Assembly (NCBI RefSeq): GCF_900115495.1
Contig: NZ_FOWR01000009.1
Coordinates: 1 to 64,000 of the forward strand
Direction: 5' to 3'
Length of the DNA stretch: 64,000 bases
Origin: Enterovibrio norvegicus DSM 15893
GTDB taxonomy: Bacteria; Pseudomonadota; Gammaproteobacteria; Enterobacterales; Vibrionaceae
The first letter of the stretch is position 1. Each line of letters begins with the position of its first letter. A program made the translations under genes and the position numbers. This document shows, one piece after another, positions 46,020 through 55,147 of the stretch. The notes under the pieces are model-generated. The model was given only the letters and a program-made list of their open reading frames with translations. It was not told the DNA's origin and made no database searches.

Positions 46020-46507
46020 TGAAACGTATCCTGTTGCCGTTAATTCTGGCAGCGAGTGCAGTATTTTCTGTGTCTGCAGCCATCGAGGTTTATGAGTTTG
46101 ATACACCAGAGCAAGAAGCGGCGTTTCACCAGTTGGGGAAAGAGCTTCGTTGTCCTAAGTGTCAAAACAACAACATTGCGGATTCCAATGCAGGTTTAGC
46201 GCAAGACCTTCGTGCCAAAGTGTATGAGATGCTCAAACAAGGTAAGAACGAAGACGAGATCGTAGAGTACATGGTTGCTCGCTATGGCAACTTCGTGACG
46301 TACAATCCGCCGCTTACCGCATCAACCATGATCCTATGGGCTGGTCCGCTATTGTTTGTGATTGGTGGTTTTACCGTGTTGGTAATGCGCAGTCGCAAGA
46401 GCCCGAAAGTGGTGAAAGACACGGCATTAGACAGCGAAGAGCAAGCAAGGCTTGATGCGTTGCTCGATGAGCACAACTCAGAAAAGAAAAAGGATGACCA
46501 AGCATGA
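46016..46507 (+). CDS. ccmH: Cytochrome c maturation protein CcmH
   Basis: 163 residues. Signal peptide (about 1-22), CXXC motif in RCPKCQNNNIADSNAGLA and a membrane segment (about 102-122). Corresponds to the N-terminal half of E. coli CcmH; the TPR half is the separate ccmI gene here. Overlaps dsbE by four bases (ATGA). Confidence 0.96.
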   Translation: MMKRILLPLILAASAVFSVSAAIEVYEFDTPEQEAAFHQLGKELRCPKCQNNNIADSNAGLAQDLRAKVYEMLKQGKNEDEIVEYMVARYGNFVTYNPPLTASTMILWAGPLLFVIGGFTVLVMRSRKSPKVVKDTALDSEEQARLDALLDEHNSEKKKDDQA

Positions 46508-47721
46508 CAGAAACGATGTTTTGGCTGATCACTGCCTTGATGATGCTGGTATCCATTGCAATATTTGTGTTGCCGATTTATCGCGGGAAAGACCAAGATG
46601 AAGAAGCCAGCCGTGATGAGTTGAACAAAGCATTCTTCCGTGATCGTATGGAAGAAATTGAGGAAGAAGCGCAAGAAGGTTTGATTGAAAACCAGGGTGA
46701 ACTTGCTGTTGAACTAAAACAATCCTTGCTTGATGACATTCCAACGCAACAAGCCGTCACTGAAAGAATGAATACAGTGTCAGCGATGATGCTTGCACCG
46801 GGCGTGTTAATTTTGGTGATACTGAGCTACTTCCTCTACAACACTTTTGGTAGCTACGGTGCTGTGGTGTCATGGCAAGAAACCACGAACAACTTGCCAG
46901 AGCTGTCCCAGCGCTTGATGTCGGAATCACAAGAGCCGCTGACCGATCAAGAAATGGCTGACCTCACGCTAGCACTCCGTACCAAGCTACAACAAACACC
47001 TGATGATGCAATGGGTTGGCTGTTGCTGGGTCGTATTGGTATGGCGAATCGTGATATTCAGACAGCAGAAGGTGCCATGGCGAAAGCGTATGGCCTTTCT
47101 CCTGAGAATAGCGACATCAAGTTAGGTTACGCACAATCGCTGATCTTTTCGGGTGACGAAACCAACGTGACGAAAGCACGTGGTCTACTTCGTGAAGTCA
47201 TTAGAGAAGATCATGCGAACATGCAAGCATTCTCATTGTTAGCATTTGAAGCATTTGAGCGAGGTGCTTATGATGAGGCAATTGCAGCTTGGTCAACCAT
47301 GAAGAAATTGTTGCCTGAAAATGATCCGCGTATTGCGATGTTAGAGCGCAGCATTGCTCGCGCAAATACGCAAATGAACGTGGGTTCAGGTCAGAAAGTG
47401 TCTGTGACTGTCACGCTGGATGAAGATGTCGTTCTTCCCGAGCAAGGTGTATTGATTGTCTCCGTGCATTCAGCAGACGGCGCTCCAATGCCGATTGCAG
47501 CGAAGCGATTGCCTATCAATCAGTTTCCACTGACCGTCGAACTGACAGATGCTGACAGTATGATCCCTGAGCGCCTCATGTCATCATTGCCTGAAGTCTT
47601 GGTGAAAGCACGTATTGACCATGATGGAAACGTCATGACGAAAGACGGCGATTGGTTTGGAGAAACCTTGCCGTTTGCGTTAGGTGGACAGTCGCAAGTA
47701 GTGATTAACCAAAAGTATTAA
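46504..47721 (+). CDS. ccmI: Cytochrome c-type biogenesis protein CcmI
   Basis: 405 residues. Two membrane segments (about 4-22 and 95-115), a TPR domain (about 150-290) and a periplasmic C-terminal domain. Presents apocytochrome c to the lyase. Overlaps ccmH by four bases. Last gene of the ccm operon. Confidence 0.93.
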   Translation: MTETMFWLITALMMLVSIAIFVLPIYRGKDQDEEASRDELNKAFFRDRMEEIEEEAQEGLIENQGELAVELKQSLLDDIPTQQAVTERMNTVSAMMLAPGVLILVILSYFLYNTFGSYGAVVSWQETTNNLPELSQRLMSESQEPLTDQEMADLTLALRTKLQQTPDDAMGWLLLGRIGMANRDIQTAEGAMAKAYGLSPENSDIKLGYAQSLIFSGDETNVTKARGLLREVIREDHANMQAFSLLAFEAFERGAYDEAIAAWSTMKKLLPENDPRIAMLERSIARANTQMNVGSGQKVSVTVTLDEDVVLPEQGVLIVSVHSADGAPMPIAAKRLPINQFPLTVELTDADSMIPERLMSSLPEVLVKARIDHDGNVMTKDGDWFGETLPFALGGQSQVVINQKY

Positions 47722-47752
47722 CTGATTTATACTTTCTGGTAACAATTGAAAC

Positions 47753-47779
47753 AGGCTGGTGCAAACCAGCCTCTTTTTT
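47753..47779 (+). terminator. Terminator after ccmI
   Basis: AGGCTGGT, loop GCAA, ACCAGCCT, then CTTTTTT. Strong hairpin. It ends only 15 bases before the mlaA ATG. Confidence 0.9.
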
Positions 47780-47794
47780 GGAAATAATAATACA

Positions 47795-48583
47795 ATGTGG
47801 AAAGGCTTTATACTGGCAGTAGGTCTTGTGGTGGGGTTGAGCGGATGTGCTCAAACACCTGAAGAGAATACTGCTGACGCAGAAACGAATGCGGAAACAC
47901 ACGTTGCGCACCCTAACGATCCGTTTGAAGGGTTTAACCGCGCAATGTGGACGTTGAATTATGATTACCTTGACCCGTATGTCGCACGCCCAGTATCAGT
48001 GGCGTATGTTGATTACGTGCCAAGTTGGACACGAACAGGTATCTCAAACTTTATCAACAACCTTGAAGAGCCTGCGAGCATGATTAACAGCCTTATTATG
48101 CTGGAAGGTGAAGACGCGCTTGTACACTTCAACCGATTCTGGTTGAACACCGTCTTTGGTCTGGGTGGCATCATCGATCTTGCTTCGGCTGCTAACGTCC
48201 CTAAACTCAGTGACCGACAGTTTGGTGATGCGATGGGGTATTACGATATTGGGCAAGGCCCTTACATCATGGTGCCTGTCTACGGCCCAATCACGGTACG
48301 TGAAGGGGTAGGAGATACAGTCGATGGGTTGTTCCCACCATTATCACTGCTGACGTTCCCGCAATCAGTGATCAAATGGGCGCTAGATGGCATGGAAACG
48401 CGCGCAGCATTGGTGAAGCAAGAAGGTATTCTTGAAAATTCGCCGGACCCGTATGCGTTCACGCGTGATGCGTATTTGCAAAATAAAGCCTTTAAGGCGC
48501 GTGGCGGTGAGGTTGAAATCGACGCTGATCAAGAAGACGATGAATATCTTGAAGAATTGATGGACGAGATTGACGCTTACTAA
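47795..48583 (+). CDS. mlaA: Outer-membrane lipid asymmetry lipoprotein MlaA (VacJ)
   Basis: 262 residues from the ATG at 47795 (MWKGFILAVGLVVGLSGC), giving a lipoprotein signal with lipobox LSGC and lipidated Cys18. An upstream GTG at 47759 would place the terminator hairpin in the coding region, so is rejected. Core motif NDPFEGFNRAMWTLN and GLGGIIDLAS follow. Removes surface phospholipids and passes them to the Mla pathway. Acidic C-terminal tail. Confidence 0.94.
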   Translation: MWKGFILAVGLVVGLSGCAQTPEENTADAETNAETHVAHPNDPFEGFNRAMWTLNYDYLDPYVARPVSVAYVDYVPSWTRTGISNFINNLEEPASMINSLIMLEGEDALVHFNRFWLNTVFGLGGIIDLASAANVPKLSDRQFGDAMGYYDIGQGPYIMVPVYGPITVREGVGDTVDGLFPPLSLLTFPQSVIKWALDGMETRAALVKQEGILENSPDPYAFTRDAYLQNKAFKARGGEVEIDADQEDDEYLEELMDEIDAY

Positions 48584-48610
48584 GACGCTGCCGCCATCTC
48601 TGTATCGAAC

Positions 48611-48640
48611 AAAAAGCCACTCGACGGAGTGGCTTTTTTT
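48611..48640. terminator. Bidirectional terminator between mlaA and fadL
   Basis: AAAAAGCCACTC, loop GACG, GAGTGGCTTTTTTT. Symmetric A/T tracts let it serve the converging mlaA and fadL-type genes. Confidence 0.92.
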
Positions 48641-48682
48641 GTCTGCTAACGTTGAGCTTACACTCAAACTCTCAGTTGACGC

Positions 48683-49999
48683 TTAGAAGCGGTAGCTCGC
48701 TTGAACACCTGCTAGCCAAACGCTGCCAGAGGTTTTACCTTCAAATGACCCGCCGAAAAGCTGACCAAGTTGATCTGATGCAACATGATCACGAGGCTCT
48801 TTTACAGGGGCTTCTTTTGCAAAGATATAGGTGAAACCTGCATCTAGCGTTAGGTTTTTAGACCACTCGTAACCCGCACCTAGGCTTAGCCATAGACGGT
48901 CAGTTTCAGGAATGGTGATAGTACGGTTCGCATCATCTACCGCTGATGTGTCGTAAGCCACACCTGAACGAAGTTCTGTTTTGTCGTTTAGCTGGTAGGT
49001 CGCACCAACTGCAACGCGGTAGTTGTCACGCCAATTCTCTTCTTTCACCATTTGAGTTGGCTCAGACAGCGAAGGAATGTTGGCTTCTAGTTTTTCAAAT
49101 TCGCTCCAATCAGTCCAATTCACGCTTGCGTGAACAGCCACTTTTTCGGTGATTTGGTGAAAGCTTGCAATTTCTGCTGTAGCAGGTAGTCCCAACTCCA
49201 TGCTACCTGGCAATTGACCTGTTGTTGTGCCGAAAGACAAGCCAGAAGCATGACCAGCAAGCTTTAGATCAACCGCAGAACGGTAGTTGAAACCAATTCG
49301 GTTTGAATCGTTGAGCTGCCATGCTGCACCTGCTTGCCAACCCCAAGATGTGTCATCGCCTTCCATGTATTTAAGCGTCGTACCATTTGGTACAACAGCG
49401 AACCCGCCTTGACCATTTGGCATTAGGGTCGCTGAAGAGCTTTTCGCTCCAATGCTGCCTTCACCCATCACAAAACGGACGCCACCACCAATCGAGAACT
49501 GGTCGTTAATGCGGTAAGCCACATTTGGGTTGATTTCAACGGTGGTGATTGAGGCTTCGTTACCGAATTGCGTGCCTTTAAAATTGTCGTCCAACTTGGT
49601 GTTCATGCCGAAGTTAGAGGCTAGCGCAAGACCAAGAAATACTTGTTCATTGACTTGGTGAGATACATAGAAATTTGGAACGACAGCAGCATCAGCAAAA
49701 TCTTTAGATGATGTTTGCGTCTCGTTACCGAAGAATGTTGTCGTGCCATCTACATCGACATTCGGGTCAACGTAGATCATGCCCGTCGATACTTGTGTAC
49801 CTTCAAGGTACGTCAGCATTGCAGGGTTGCGGAATTGTGCAGCAGCGTTATCTGCCATCGCCGCTTCACCCGCGTATGCGCGGCCTAGACCAGTTGCTGA
49901 ATACTCAGCAAGCTGGAAACCTGCCGCATAAGCAGATGTTGAAGAAAGAGAGCCAAGAGCGGCTGCAATAGCCAAAGGTAGAATTTTATTCTTATTCAT
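48683..49999 (-). CDS. fadL: FadL-type outer-membrane fatty acid porin (copy 1)
   Basis: 438 residues. Signal peptide cut after STSAYA, then the mature start AGFQLAEYSATGLGRAYAGEA with the FadL NPA element (FRNPAML). C-terminus ends in aromatic F (QASYRF), as for beta-barrels. Probably imports long-chain fatty acids or other hydrophobic substrates. Only moderately similar to its neighbour copy apart from the N-terminal hatch region, so substrate preferences may differ. Confidence 0.92.
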   Translation of the reverse strand: MNKNKILPLAIAAALGSLSSTSAYAAGFQLAEYSATGLGRAYAGEAAMADNAAAQFRNPAMLTYLEGTQVSTGMIYVDPNVDVDGTTTFFGNETQTSSKDFADAAVVPNFYVSHQVNEQVFLGLALASNFGMNTKLDDNFKGTQFGNEASITTVEINPNVAYRINDQFSIGGGVRFVMGEGSIGAKSSSATLMPNGQGGFAVVPNGTTLKYMEGDDTSWGWQAGAAWQLNDSNRIGFNYRSAVDLKLAGHASGLSFGTTTGQLPGSMELGLPATAEIASFHQITEKVAVHASVNWTDWSEFEKLEANIPSLSEPTQMVKEENWRDNYRVAVGATYQLNDKTELRSGVAYDTSAVDDANRTITIPETDRLWLSLGAGYEWSKNLTLDAGFTYIFAKEAPVKEPRDHVASDQLGQLFGGSFEGKTSGSVWLAGVQASYRF

Positions 50000-50146
50000 A
50001 ATTCATCGATTGCTTTTTTAGGTCGCTACAGGGTACTGAGGGAACGATAGGTTGCAATTTAGAATTGTTGATGACTCATTATTTAGGATTATATTTCGTT
50101 ATGATGTTCTGTAGCGGTGATAACAACTGTTAAATACGCATCAGGT

Positions 50147-50181
50147 TACACATGTACGCTGAAATTGAGCGAACACGTGTA
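50147..50181. promoter_or_regulatory. Inverted repeat, possible operator upstream of fadL copy 1
   Basis: TACACATGTACGCT and AGCGAACACGTGTA pair at 12 of 14 positions around a 7-base centre (GAAATTG). It includes the palindrome ACACGTGT. It lies about 150-180 bp upstream of the fadL start. It could be a protein-binding site or a hairpin; I cannot name the regulator. Confidence 0.4.
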
Positions 50182-50271
50182 CATATTATTTGAGGCTAGA
50201 TTGGCGAAGTGTAAGCTGAAAATGTCATTATTATCGCTGGGTTAGTAAAGGGTGGTAGTGGTATAGAAAAC

Positions 50272-50293
50272 AAAAAGGGAGCCTAAGCTCCCT
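50272..50293 (-). terminator. Terminator of fadL copy 2
   Basis: On the minus strand AGGGAGC, loop TTAG, GCTCCCT followed by five T residues. 25 bases after the fadL stop. Confidence 0.85.
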
Positions 50294-50318
50294 CCTTCAA
50301 ATGGTTTGTGCAGCGTGA

Positions 50319-51593
50319 TTAGAAACTACGGCTGTATTGTAGGCCCATCAAGATTGCATTTGCTTGCGTCGTCGCTGTTACTGATGACAAGGTGCCCACG
50401 CCTTCGATCGCTGTTTCTTCAGAAACAGAGACTTCATCACCCATCAAGTAGGTAATACCGAAGTCGATCGATGATTTTTGATCGATATGGTAAGTCACAC
50501 CTGCAGACAGCCATTGGCGGTCTGAGTCTGGTACTGAAATTGAAGTAAGTTCATCTTGCGCGCTGGTGTCATACATGTAACCAGTACGTAGTGTCCAATT
50601 GTTGTTCAGGTAGTAAGTACCACCAATGCTGTAGTGCCAACCATCTTGCCACTCATAAGGCTTGTTGTAAGCGCCTTTAAGTACGCTGTCTTGAAGGTTA
50701 TCAAAGCCGATTTGGTCAAACGCACCCCAACCGATGTATTGCACGCTGTAGTGCACAGCGAACTTGGTGTCTTCGATTTTGTGGAAACCAGAGAACTCAG
50801 CAATGTCTGGCAAAGGCAGTGTAATTGTTTGGCCTTTGTCGTCTTTAGCTTCAAACTCAGGACTGTAACGGTAAGAGAAACCAAAACGGTTGTTTTCGTC
50901 CAATTCGTAAACAGTACCGACGTTAAAGCCAACCGCAATACCGTCTGCCCCATCAACATTTAGCAGGTCTTGTCCACCAACAAGCATTACTTTATCGCTT
51001 GCCGTGCGCTTCATAGTGCCTTGACCATAGATCACATCAACACCCGCACCAAAGCTCCATTGATCGTTTAGGCGGTAAGAACCTGCGATACCAAGGTTGA
51101 AACTCATCACATCGGTTAGACCGCCGTACTCAGAAGCCGCATAGTCATCAGAGAACTCTGTTTTGGTACCAAAGTTAGAGTAAGCGTTAAAACCAACCGC
51201 AAACTTTTCATTGATAGGCATGATCAGGTGGATGTTTGGTGCGATGGAAGTGCCGCCAACATAATCAGTATCTTGTACATCGACAGGGTTTCGGAACTGT
51301 TCTGGAGTAGCGTTACAAATAGTTCCGCAGTAGGACGCATCTTTAACTTCAATCATTGTTGTGATGCTTTCAAAGCCGATAGAGAAAGCATTCTCATCGA
51401 ATAATGCCATCGCTGCTGGGTTACGCGCCATCACGGCTGCGTTGTCCGCGATAACCGCATCACCCGCAAATGCACGGCCAATACCGGTTGCTGATTGAGC
51501 GTTTAACTGGAAACCAGCGGCGAACGCTGATGTAGAACTTGCCGCAACAGCCACTGCAATAGCTGAACGAATAAACAGACGCTTCTTATTCAT
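50319..51593 (-). CDS. fadL: FadL-type outer-membrane fatty acid porin (copy 2)
   Basis: 424 residues. Signal peptide ends STSAFA; mature start AGFQLNAQSATGIGRAFAGDA and the NPA motif (MARNPAAM). A Cys pair (SYCGTICN, near residue 86) may form a disulfide in an extracellular loop, absent from copy 1. Ends ...LQYSRSF. A FadR-like half-palindrome is found about 90-105 bp upstream. Confidence 0.92.
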   Translation of the reverse strand: MNKKRLFIRSAIAVAVAASSTSAFAAGFQLNAQSATGIGRAFAGDAVIADNAAVMARNPAAMALFDENAFSIGFESITTMIEVKDASYCGTICNATPEQFRNPVDVQDTDYVGGTSIAPNIHLIMPINEKFAVGFNAYSNFGTKTEFSDDYAASEYGGLTDVMSFNLGIAGSYRLNDQWSFGAGVDVIYGQGTMKRTASDKVMLVGGQDLLNVDGADGIAVGFNVGTVYELDENNRFGFSYRYSPEFEAKDDKGQTITLPLPDIAEFSGFHKIEDTKFAVHYSVQYIGWGAFDQIGFDNLQDSVLKGAYNKPYEWQDGWHYSIGGTYYLNNNWTLRTGYMYDTSAQDELTSISVPDSDRQWLSAGVTYHIDQKSSIDFGITYLMGDEVSVSEETAIEGVGTLSSVTATTQANAILMGLQYSRSF

Positions 51594-51681
51594 AATGTGA
51601 ATTTATCCAAATGAATTTATTGTAATTTTGTTTATATGGGCTTTATAAAGCCGCGCGGATTCTATTGTGTAGGATAAAATT

Positions 51682-51698
51682 TTGAAATCTGACCAGTT
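51682..51698 (-). promoter_or_regulatory. FadR-like site upstream of fadL copy 2
   Basis: The minus strand reads AACTGGTCAGATTTCAA. The first 11 bases match the FadR palindrome AACTGGTCNGACCAGTT; the other half is poor. Supports fatty-acid control but is weaker than the site at fadI. Confidence 0.45.
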
Positions 51699-51753
51699 AT
51701 GAGACGCTGTCTTTTTTGTGCGTTATGTTTTCTTAGTTGATTGTTTTATAGAT

Positions 51754-51787
51754 AAAAAAAGGGAGAAGCAGGTGCTTCTCCCTTTTT
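51754..51787 (-). terminator. Terminator of anti-sigma gene
   Basis: AGGGAGAAGCA, loop GG, TGCTTCTCCCT, flanked by A7 and T5. On the minus strand it follows the anti-sigma stop by about 37 bases. Confidence 0.9.
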
Positions 51788-51823
51788 GTGTAAATGAATG
51801 TTTTATCGCAAAGTCTGCCTAGT

Positions 51824-52546
51824 TTATGCTTTTTGATTCAAATGCTTTTTCAGAGACTCAGCGAGAGGAAGAATGTTTGACCCTTCTTCACCCACAACAA
51901 TCACGCTGCTGTTGTTTGCCGGTAGCGAAATGGCTTCCATATTACCGTCGCTAAACGTTTCCATTGCTGGCGATTTTTGCGGCACGACAAAGACTGTGAA
52001 ATCTTCGCCATTCTCTGCTTTTAGCACCATGTGTACAGCATGCTGATCGTCAAAGCTGCAATGGTTCAAGTAAGCGACTTGGCCGGGTAAATTCCCGCTA
52101 AAGGTGTTGCCTAAAGGTGCAAGCTTTGCATTCACCTGTTGGAGGCTTGCACCTTCGTTAGCAGCGAGCGCGAAACCTTCTTCATGGTAGTAATGCTGAA
52201 GCGCAATTTGCCCTAGGCTTTGGTCACCTGGCAAAACAGGTAAGTTCGACCAATTAAACTGACCAAGCATGATGCCAAATACAAACGCAATGGACGCGGC
52301 AATGGCCAAGTGAAACTTGGGTTGGCGCTTTTCTCGAACAACATCGCTGGTTTGCTTAAACAATACTTTATCGACTAGGTCGTCTGGCACGTCAACTCTC
52401 AATGCCTGATCGATCATCGCATCTAATTGCTCTAGCTCTGAAGCAAGGCTCTGGTTTGCGGTTGAGCTACGCTTGGCATCAAGCAACTCAGGATCCTGGT
52501 CTTGGGGGTCGGCGAGAAGACGGCGACGAAATTCAAGATCGTCCAT
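51824..52546 (-). CDS. DUF3379 family protein, likely anti-sigma factor
   Basis: 240 residues. Cytoplasmic N-terminal part (1-78), one membrane segment (about 80-100, FHLAIAASIAFVFGIMLGQF) and a periplasmic domain. It overlaps an ECF sigma gene by 14 bases, the usual sigma/anti-sigma layout; the same pair lies next to fadL genes in V. cholerae. No RseA signature, so DUF3379 is the best family name. Signal unknown. Confidence 0.8.
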   Translation of the reverse strand: MDDLEFRRRLLADPQDQDPELLDAKRSSTANQSLASELEQLDAMIDQALRVDVPDDLVDKVLFKQTSDVVREKRQPKFHLAIAASIAFVFGIMLGQFNWSNLPVLPGDQSLGQIALQHYYHEEGFALAANEGASLQQVNAKLAPLGNTFSGNLPGQVAYLNHCSFDDQHAVHMVLKAENGEDFTVFVVPQKSPAMETFSDGNMEAISLPANNSSVIVVGEEGSNILPLAESLKKHLNQKA

Positions 52547-53108
52547 TTTGCGCTCCTCTTTGTGGGGTGTTTTGAGTATCCATGAACTCTTTTAATTGAT
52601 TGCGCGCTCGAAAAAGACGAGTCATCACAGTGTTTTTGTTCAAGTCCAATATATCTGCAATTTCTTCGCCGCTGAATCCTGCCATGACCTGAAGCACTAA
52701 TGGTTCACGGTATTCGGGGGCAAGACGCATAATTTGTTTATGCAGCCACTGCTGCTCTACCGACGCTTCTTCGCTCGGCTGGGTATTGTCTGCTACTTGA
52801 TGATCGTCAATATCAACCAATTCTAACTGCTTACGTTCGAATCGGCGTGCGTTTTCTCGACGGAGAATGGTGATTAGCCATGCTTTCGCCGCATTATCAT
52901 CTTGAAGGCTATCGAGCGATCGCCAAGCACGTAGACAAGTTTCTTGTACCAAATCTTCCGCCACATGTTGGTCTTTGGTAAGCCAATATGCGTAGCGATA
53001 GAGATCCCTGTGCCAAGCTCTCACGAGCGCTTCGTATCGTCTTTGTTTTTCCATATCAGTAGAGACCTGCGTATCTTCGGTTTTATTTCGAAGTTTTTTC
53101 AAAACCAT
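52533..53108 (-). CDS. ECF-type RNA polymerase sigma factor
   Basis: 191 residues. Region 2 (LYRYAYWLTKDQHVAEDLVQETCLRAWRSL) and region 4 (LAPEYREPLVLQVMAGFSGEEIADILDLNKNTVMTRLFRARNQL) are intact. The ATG at 53108 has AAGGAT eight bases upstream; a later ATG at 53054 would cut a poorly conserved extension. It probably sets expression of envelope or fatty-acid genes; targets unknown. Confidence 0.88.
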   Translation of the reverse strand: MVLKKLRNKTEDTQVSTDMEKQRRYEALVRAWHRDLYRYAYWLTKDQHVAEDLVQETCLRAWRSLDSLQDDNAAKAWLITILRRENARRFERKQLELVDIDDHQVADNTQPSEEASVEQQWLHKQIMRLAPEYREPLVLQVMAGFSGEEIADILDLNKNTVMTRLFRARNQLKEFMDTQNTPQRGAQNGRS

Positions 53109-53702
53109 TCAGACTATCCTTAGCTCTTTGTTATTTCGCAATTAAAGACAGCCATTAGGTGACGATGAGGATGACGCTGTAGCTTGCGAGCATGATTCAT
53201 TGACGATGTAAGTGTAGTTTTTTCTGTCAATTTATCCTTGTTCTTCTCGGTGTTAAATATTCTAACAGTGAGATTGTGTATTTTGAGAGCAATTGATTGA
53301 AATGCATTGTTAGTGGTACGGAAATCTCTCAACTGGAGCTATGTGTATAGATGCGTATATTTTGATAGGGGAAATGTTCGAGTGGAAAGGCCTCGTTTGG
53401 CAGGAAGCGTTACAGGGCAATGGTAATGACAATTCTTTTGTTTTTGTGCTGATGAAGAATTGAACCAAACATTGATCTGCTTCAAAAAGACGCGACGCTT
53501 GATGGGTATAGTAAGCACTGTCATCTGGTAGCGCATTGATAGACCCGTTGGTTTACCGGCCCGTGAATGTGCGACACCGTGTTGAGCAAGATGACAACTT
53601 CCTTTTTTGAAGGCTGACTTTACTTTCTCCTCAGGTTTTATACCTGATTTGCAATTGGCTTTACGTTAATTGAATTCTACGTGATTGCTTTCCACATACG
53701 TT

Positions 53703-53731
53703 ACCACACCCATTCGGTGTGGTTTTTTTTT
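53703..53731 (+). terminator. Orphan terminator upstream of fadI
   Basis: ACCACACC, loop CATTC, GGTGTGGT and eight T residues. Strong plus-strand terminator with no plus-strand gene before it in 4 kb; about 105 bases upstream of fadI. Confidence 0.88.
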
Positions 53732-53801
53732 GCCTGTGATCCCAGACTGAAGAACAATTTAAAACGGACGTTTTAATTTAATAACAAATTGGTTACACTT
53801 T

Positions 53802-53818
53802 TCTGGTCTGACCTCTAA
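53802..53818 (+). promoter_or_regulatory. FadR operator of fadIJ
   Basis: TCTGGTCTGACCTCTAA contains CTGGTC-T-GACC, close to the FadR consensus. It ends about 18 bases before the fadI ATG, where binding would block transcription until fatty acyl-CoA is present. Confidence 0.65.
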
Positions 53819-53836
53819 TTCATGCAAGGAGCAGCA

Positions 53837-55147
53837 ATGAACTCTCCCCAGAACCTGACTACGCGTCAAGGTGAACGTATCGCGGTTGTCGCAGGGCTTC
53901 GAACGCCTTTCGCGCGACAGTCTACAGCCTATGCCGATGTCCCGGCCGTCGACCTCGGCAAAATGGTCGTTAGCGAAATGCTGAATCGTACTGCCATTGA
54001 CCCCAAGTTGATTGACCAACTTGTTTTCGGGCAAGTTGTGCAAATGCCAGAAGCGCCCAATATTGCGCGTGAAATCGTGCTGGGTACGGGCATGAACATT
54101 CACACTGACGCTTACAGTGTCTCCCGTGCCTGTGCGACCAGCTTTCAATCTGTCGTGAATGTCACGGAGAGCATCATGTCTGGCACTGTCGATATCGGTA
54201 TTGCTGGCGGTGCGGATTCTTCTTCTGTCTTGCCGATCGGTGTGTCGAAGCACCTCGCGGCAACCTTGCTTGCGCTCAGCAAAGCAAAAACCATGAGTAA
54301 GCGCCTTAAGCTTCTGAGCAAGCTATCGCTTTCAGATCTTGCACCTGTTCCGCCAGCAGTTGCTGAATATTCAACAGGCTTGAGCATGGGACAAACGGCG
54401 GAACAAATGGCAAAGAGCCATCAAATCAGCCGTAAAGAGCAAGATGCATTGGCGCACCGTTCTCATACCTTGGCGGCGAAAGCTTGGGCGGATGGTTTGG
54501 TGCGTGATGAAGTCATGACTGCTTTCCCTGAACCTTACCGTGCGTGGATTGATAAAGATAACAACGTACGTGAAGACTCGACCTTAGAAGGTTACGCCAA
54601 ATTGCGTCCTGCGTTTGACCGTAAACATGGCTCAGTGACAGCAGCCAATGCCACACCATTGACGGATGGCGCTGCCGCAGTGATGTTGATGCGCGAAGGC
54701 CGAGCAAAGGAATTGGGTCTGGAGCCATTGGGTTACATTCGCTCTTACGCCTTTGCTGCGATTCAAGTTGAACACGACATGCTGATGGGGCCGTCTTACG
54801 CCACACCGATGGCACTTGATCGCGCCGGCATTACCTTGTCTGACTTAACCCTGATCGACATGCACGAAGCCTTTGCGGCACAAGCGTTGGCGAACGTGAA
54901 AATGTTTGGCTCTAAAACGTTTGCAGAGCAGAAGCTCGGACGCAGCCAAGCGATTGGTGAGATCGACATGGACAAATTTAACGTGCTTGGTGGTTCTATT
55001 GCTTATGGTCACCCATTTGCAGCCACAGGCGCACGCATGATCACTCAAACCTTGAACGAGCTTCGTCGTCGTGGCGGTGGTTTGGCATTGAATACAGCCT
55101 GTGCGGCTGGTGGACTTGGCGCAGCGATGATTTTGGAGGCAGAATAA
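53837..55147 (+). CDS. fadI: 3-ketoacyl-CoA thiolase FadI
   Basis: 436 residues from the ATG at 53837, which has AAGGAG five bases upstream and gives the same length as E. coli FadI; the ATG at 53822 is too early. Thiolase motifs: nucleophile Cys in [26 protein letters not shown] and [13 protein letters not shown]. Cleaves 3-ketoacyl-CoA in beta-oxidation. Overlaps fadJ (TAATG). Confidence 0.96.
   Translation: MNSPQNLTTRQGERIAVVAGLRTPFARQSTAYADVPAVDLGKMVVSEMLNRTAIDPKLIDQLVFGQVVQMPEAPNIAREIVLGTGMNIHTDAYSVSRACATSFQSVVNVTESIMSGTVDIGIAGGADSSSVLPIGVSKHLAATLLALSKAKTMSKRLKLLSKLSLSDLAPVPPAVAEYSTGLSMGQTAEQMAKSHQISRKEQDALAHRSHTLAAKAWADGLVRDEVMTAFPEPYRAWIDKDNNVREDSTLEGYAKLRPAFDRKHGSVTAANATPLTDGAAAVMLMREGRAKELGLEPLGYIRSYAFAAIQVEHDMLMGPSYATPMALDRAGITLSDLTLIDMHEAFAAQALANVKMFGSKTFAEQKLGRSQAIGEIDMDKFNVLGGSIAYGHPFAATGARMITQTLNELRRRGGGLALNTACAAGGLGAAMILEAE

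Larger units (their letters stand above)
50000..50318. other. Intergenic region between two fadL genes
   Basis: 319 bp, AT-rich, no gene seen. Holds the terminator of the upstream fadL (50276-50293) and a long imperfect inverted repeat (50147-50181). The promoter of the left fadL should be here; I could not pick a clear one. Confidence 0.6.
53109..53836. other. Long intergenic region between ECF sigma gene and fadI
   Basis: About 730 bp with no convincing gene; two minus-strand frames (53120-53332, 53339-53536) have no recognisable features. It contains an orphan terminator (53703-53731) and a FadR-like site next to fadI. A small RNA ending at the terminator is possible. Confidence 0.6.

Noticed and set aside
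53365-53395. TTCGAGT resembling a tRNA T-loop
   Set aside because: Flanking bases do not pair into a T-stem and no acceptor or anticodon arm can be drawn.
53120-53536. Two short minus-strand frames upstream of the ECF sigma gene
   Set aside because: No ribosome-binding sites, no domain, and composition like intergenic DNA.
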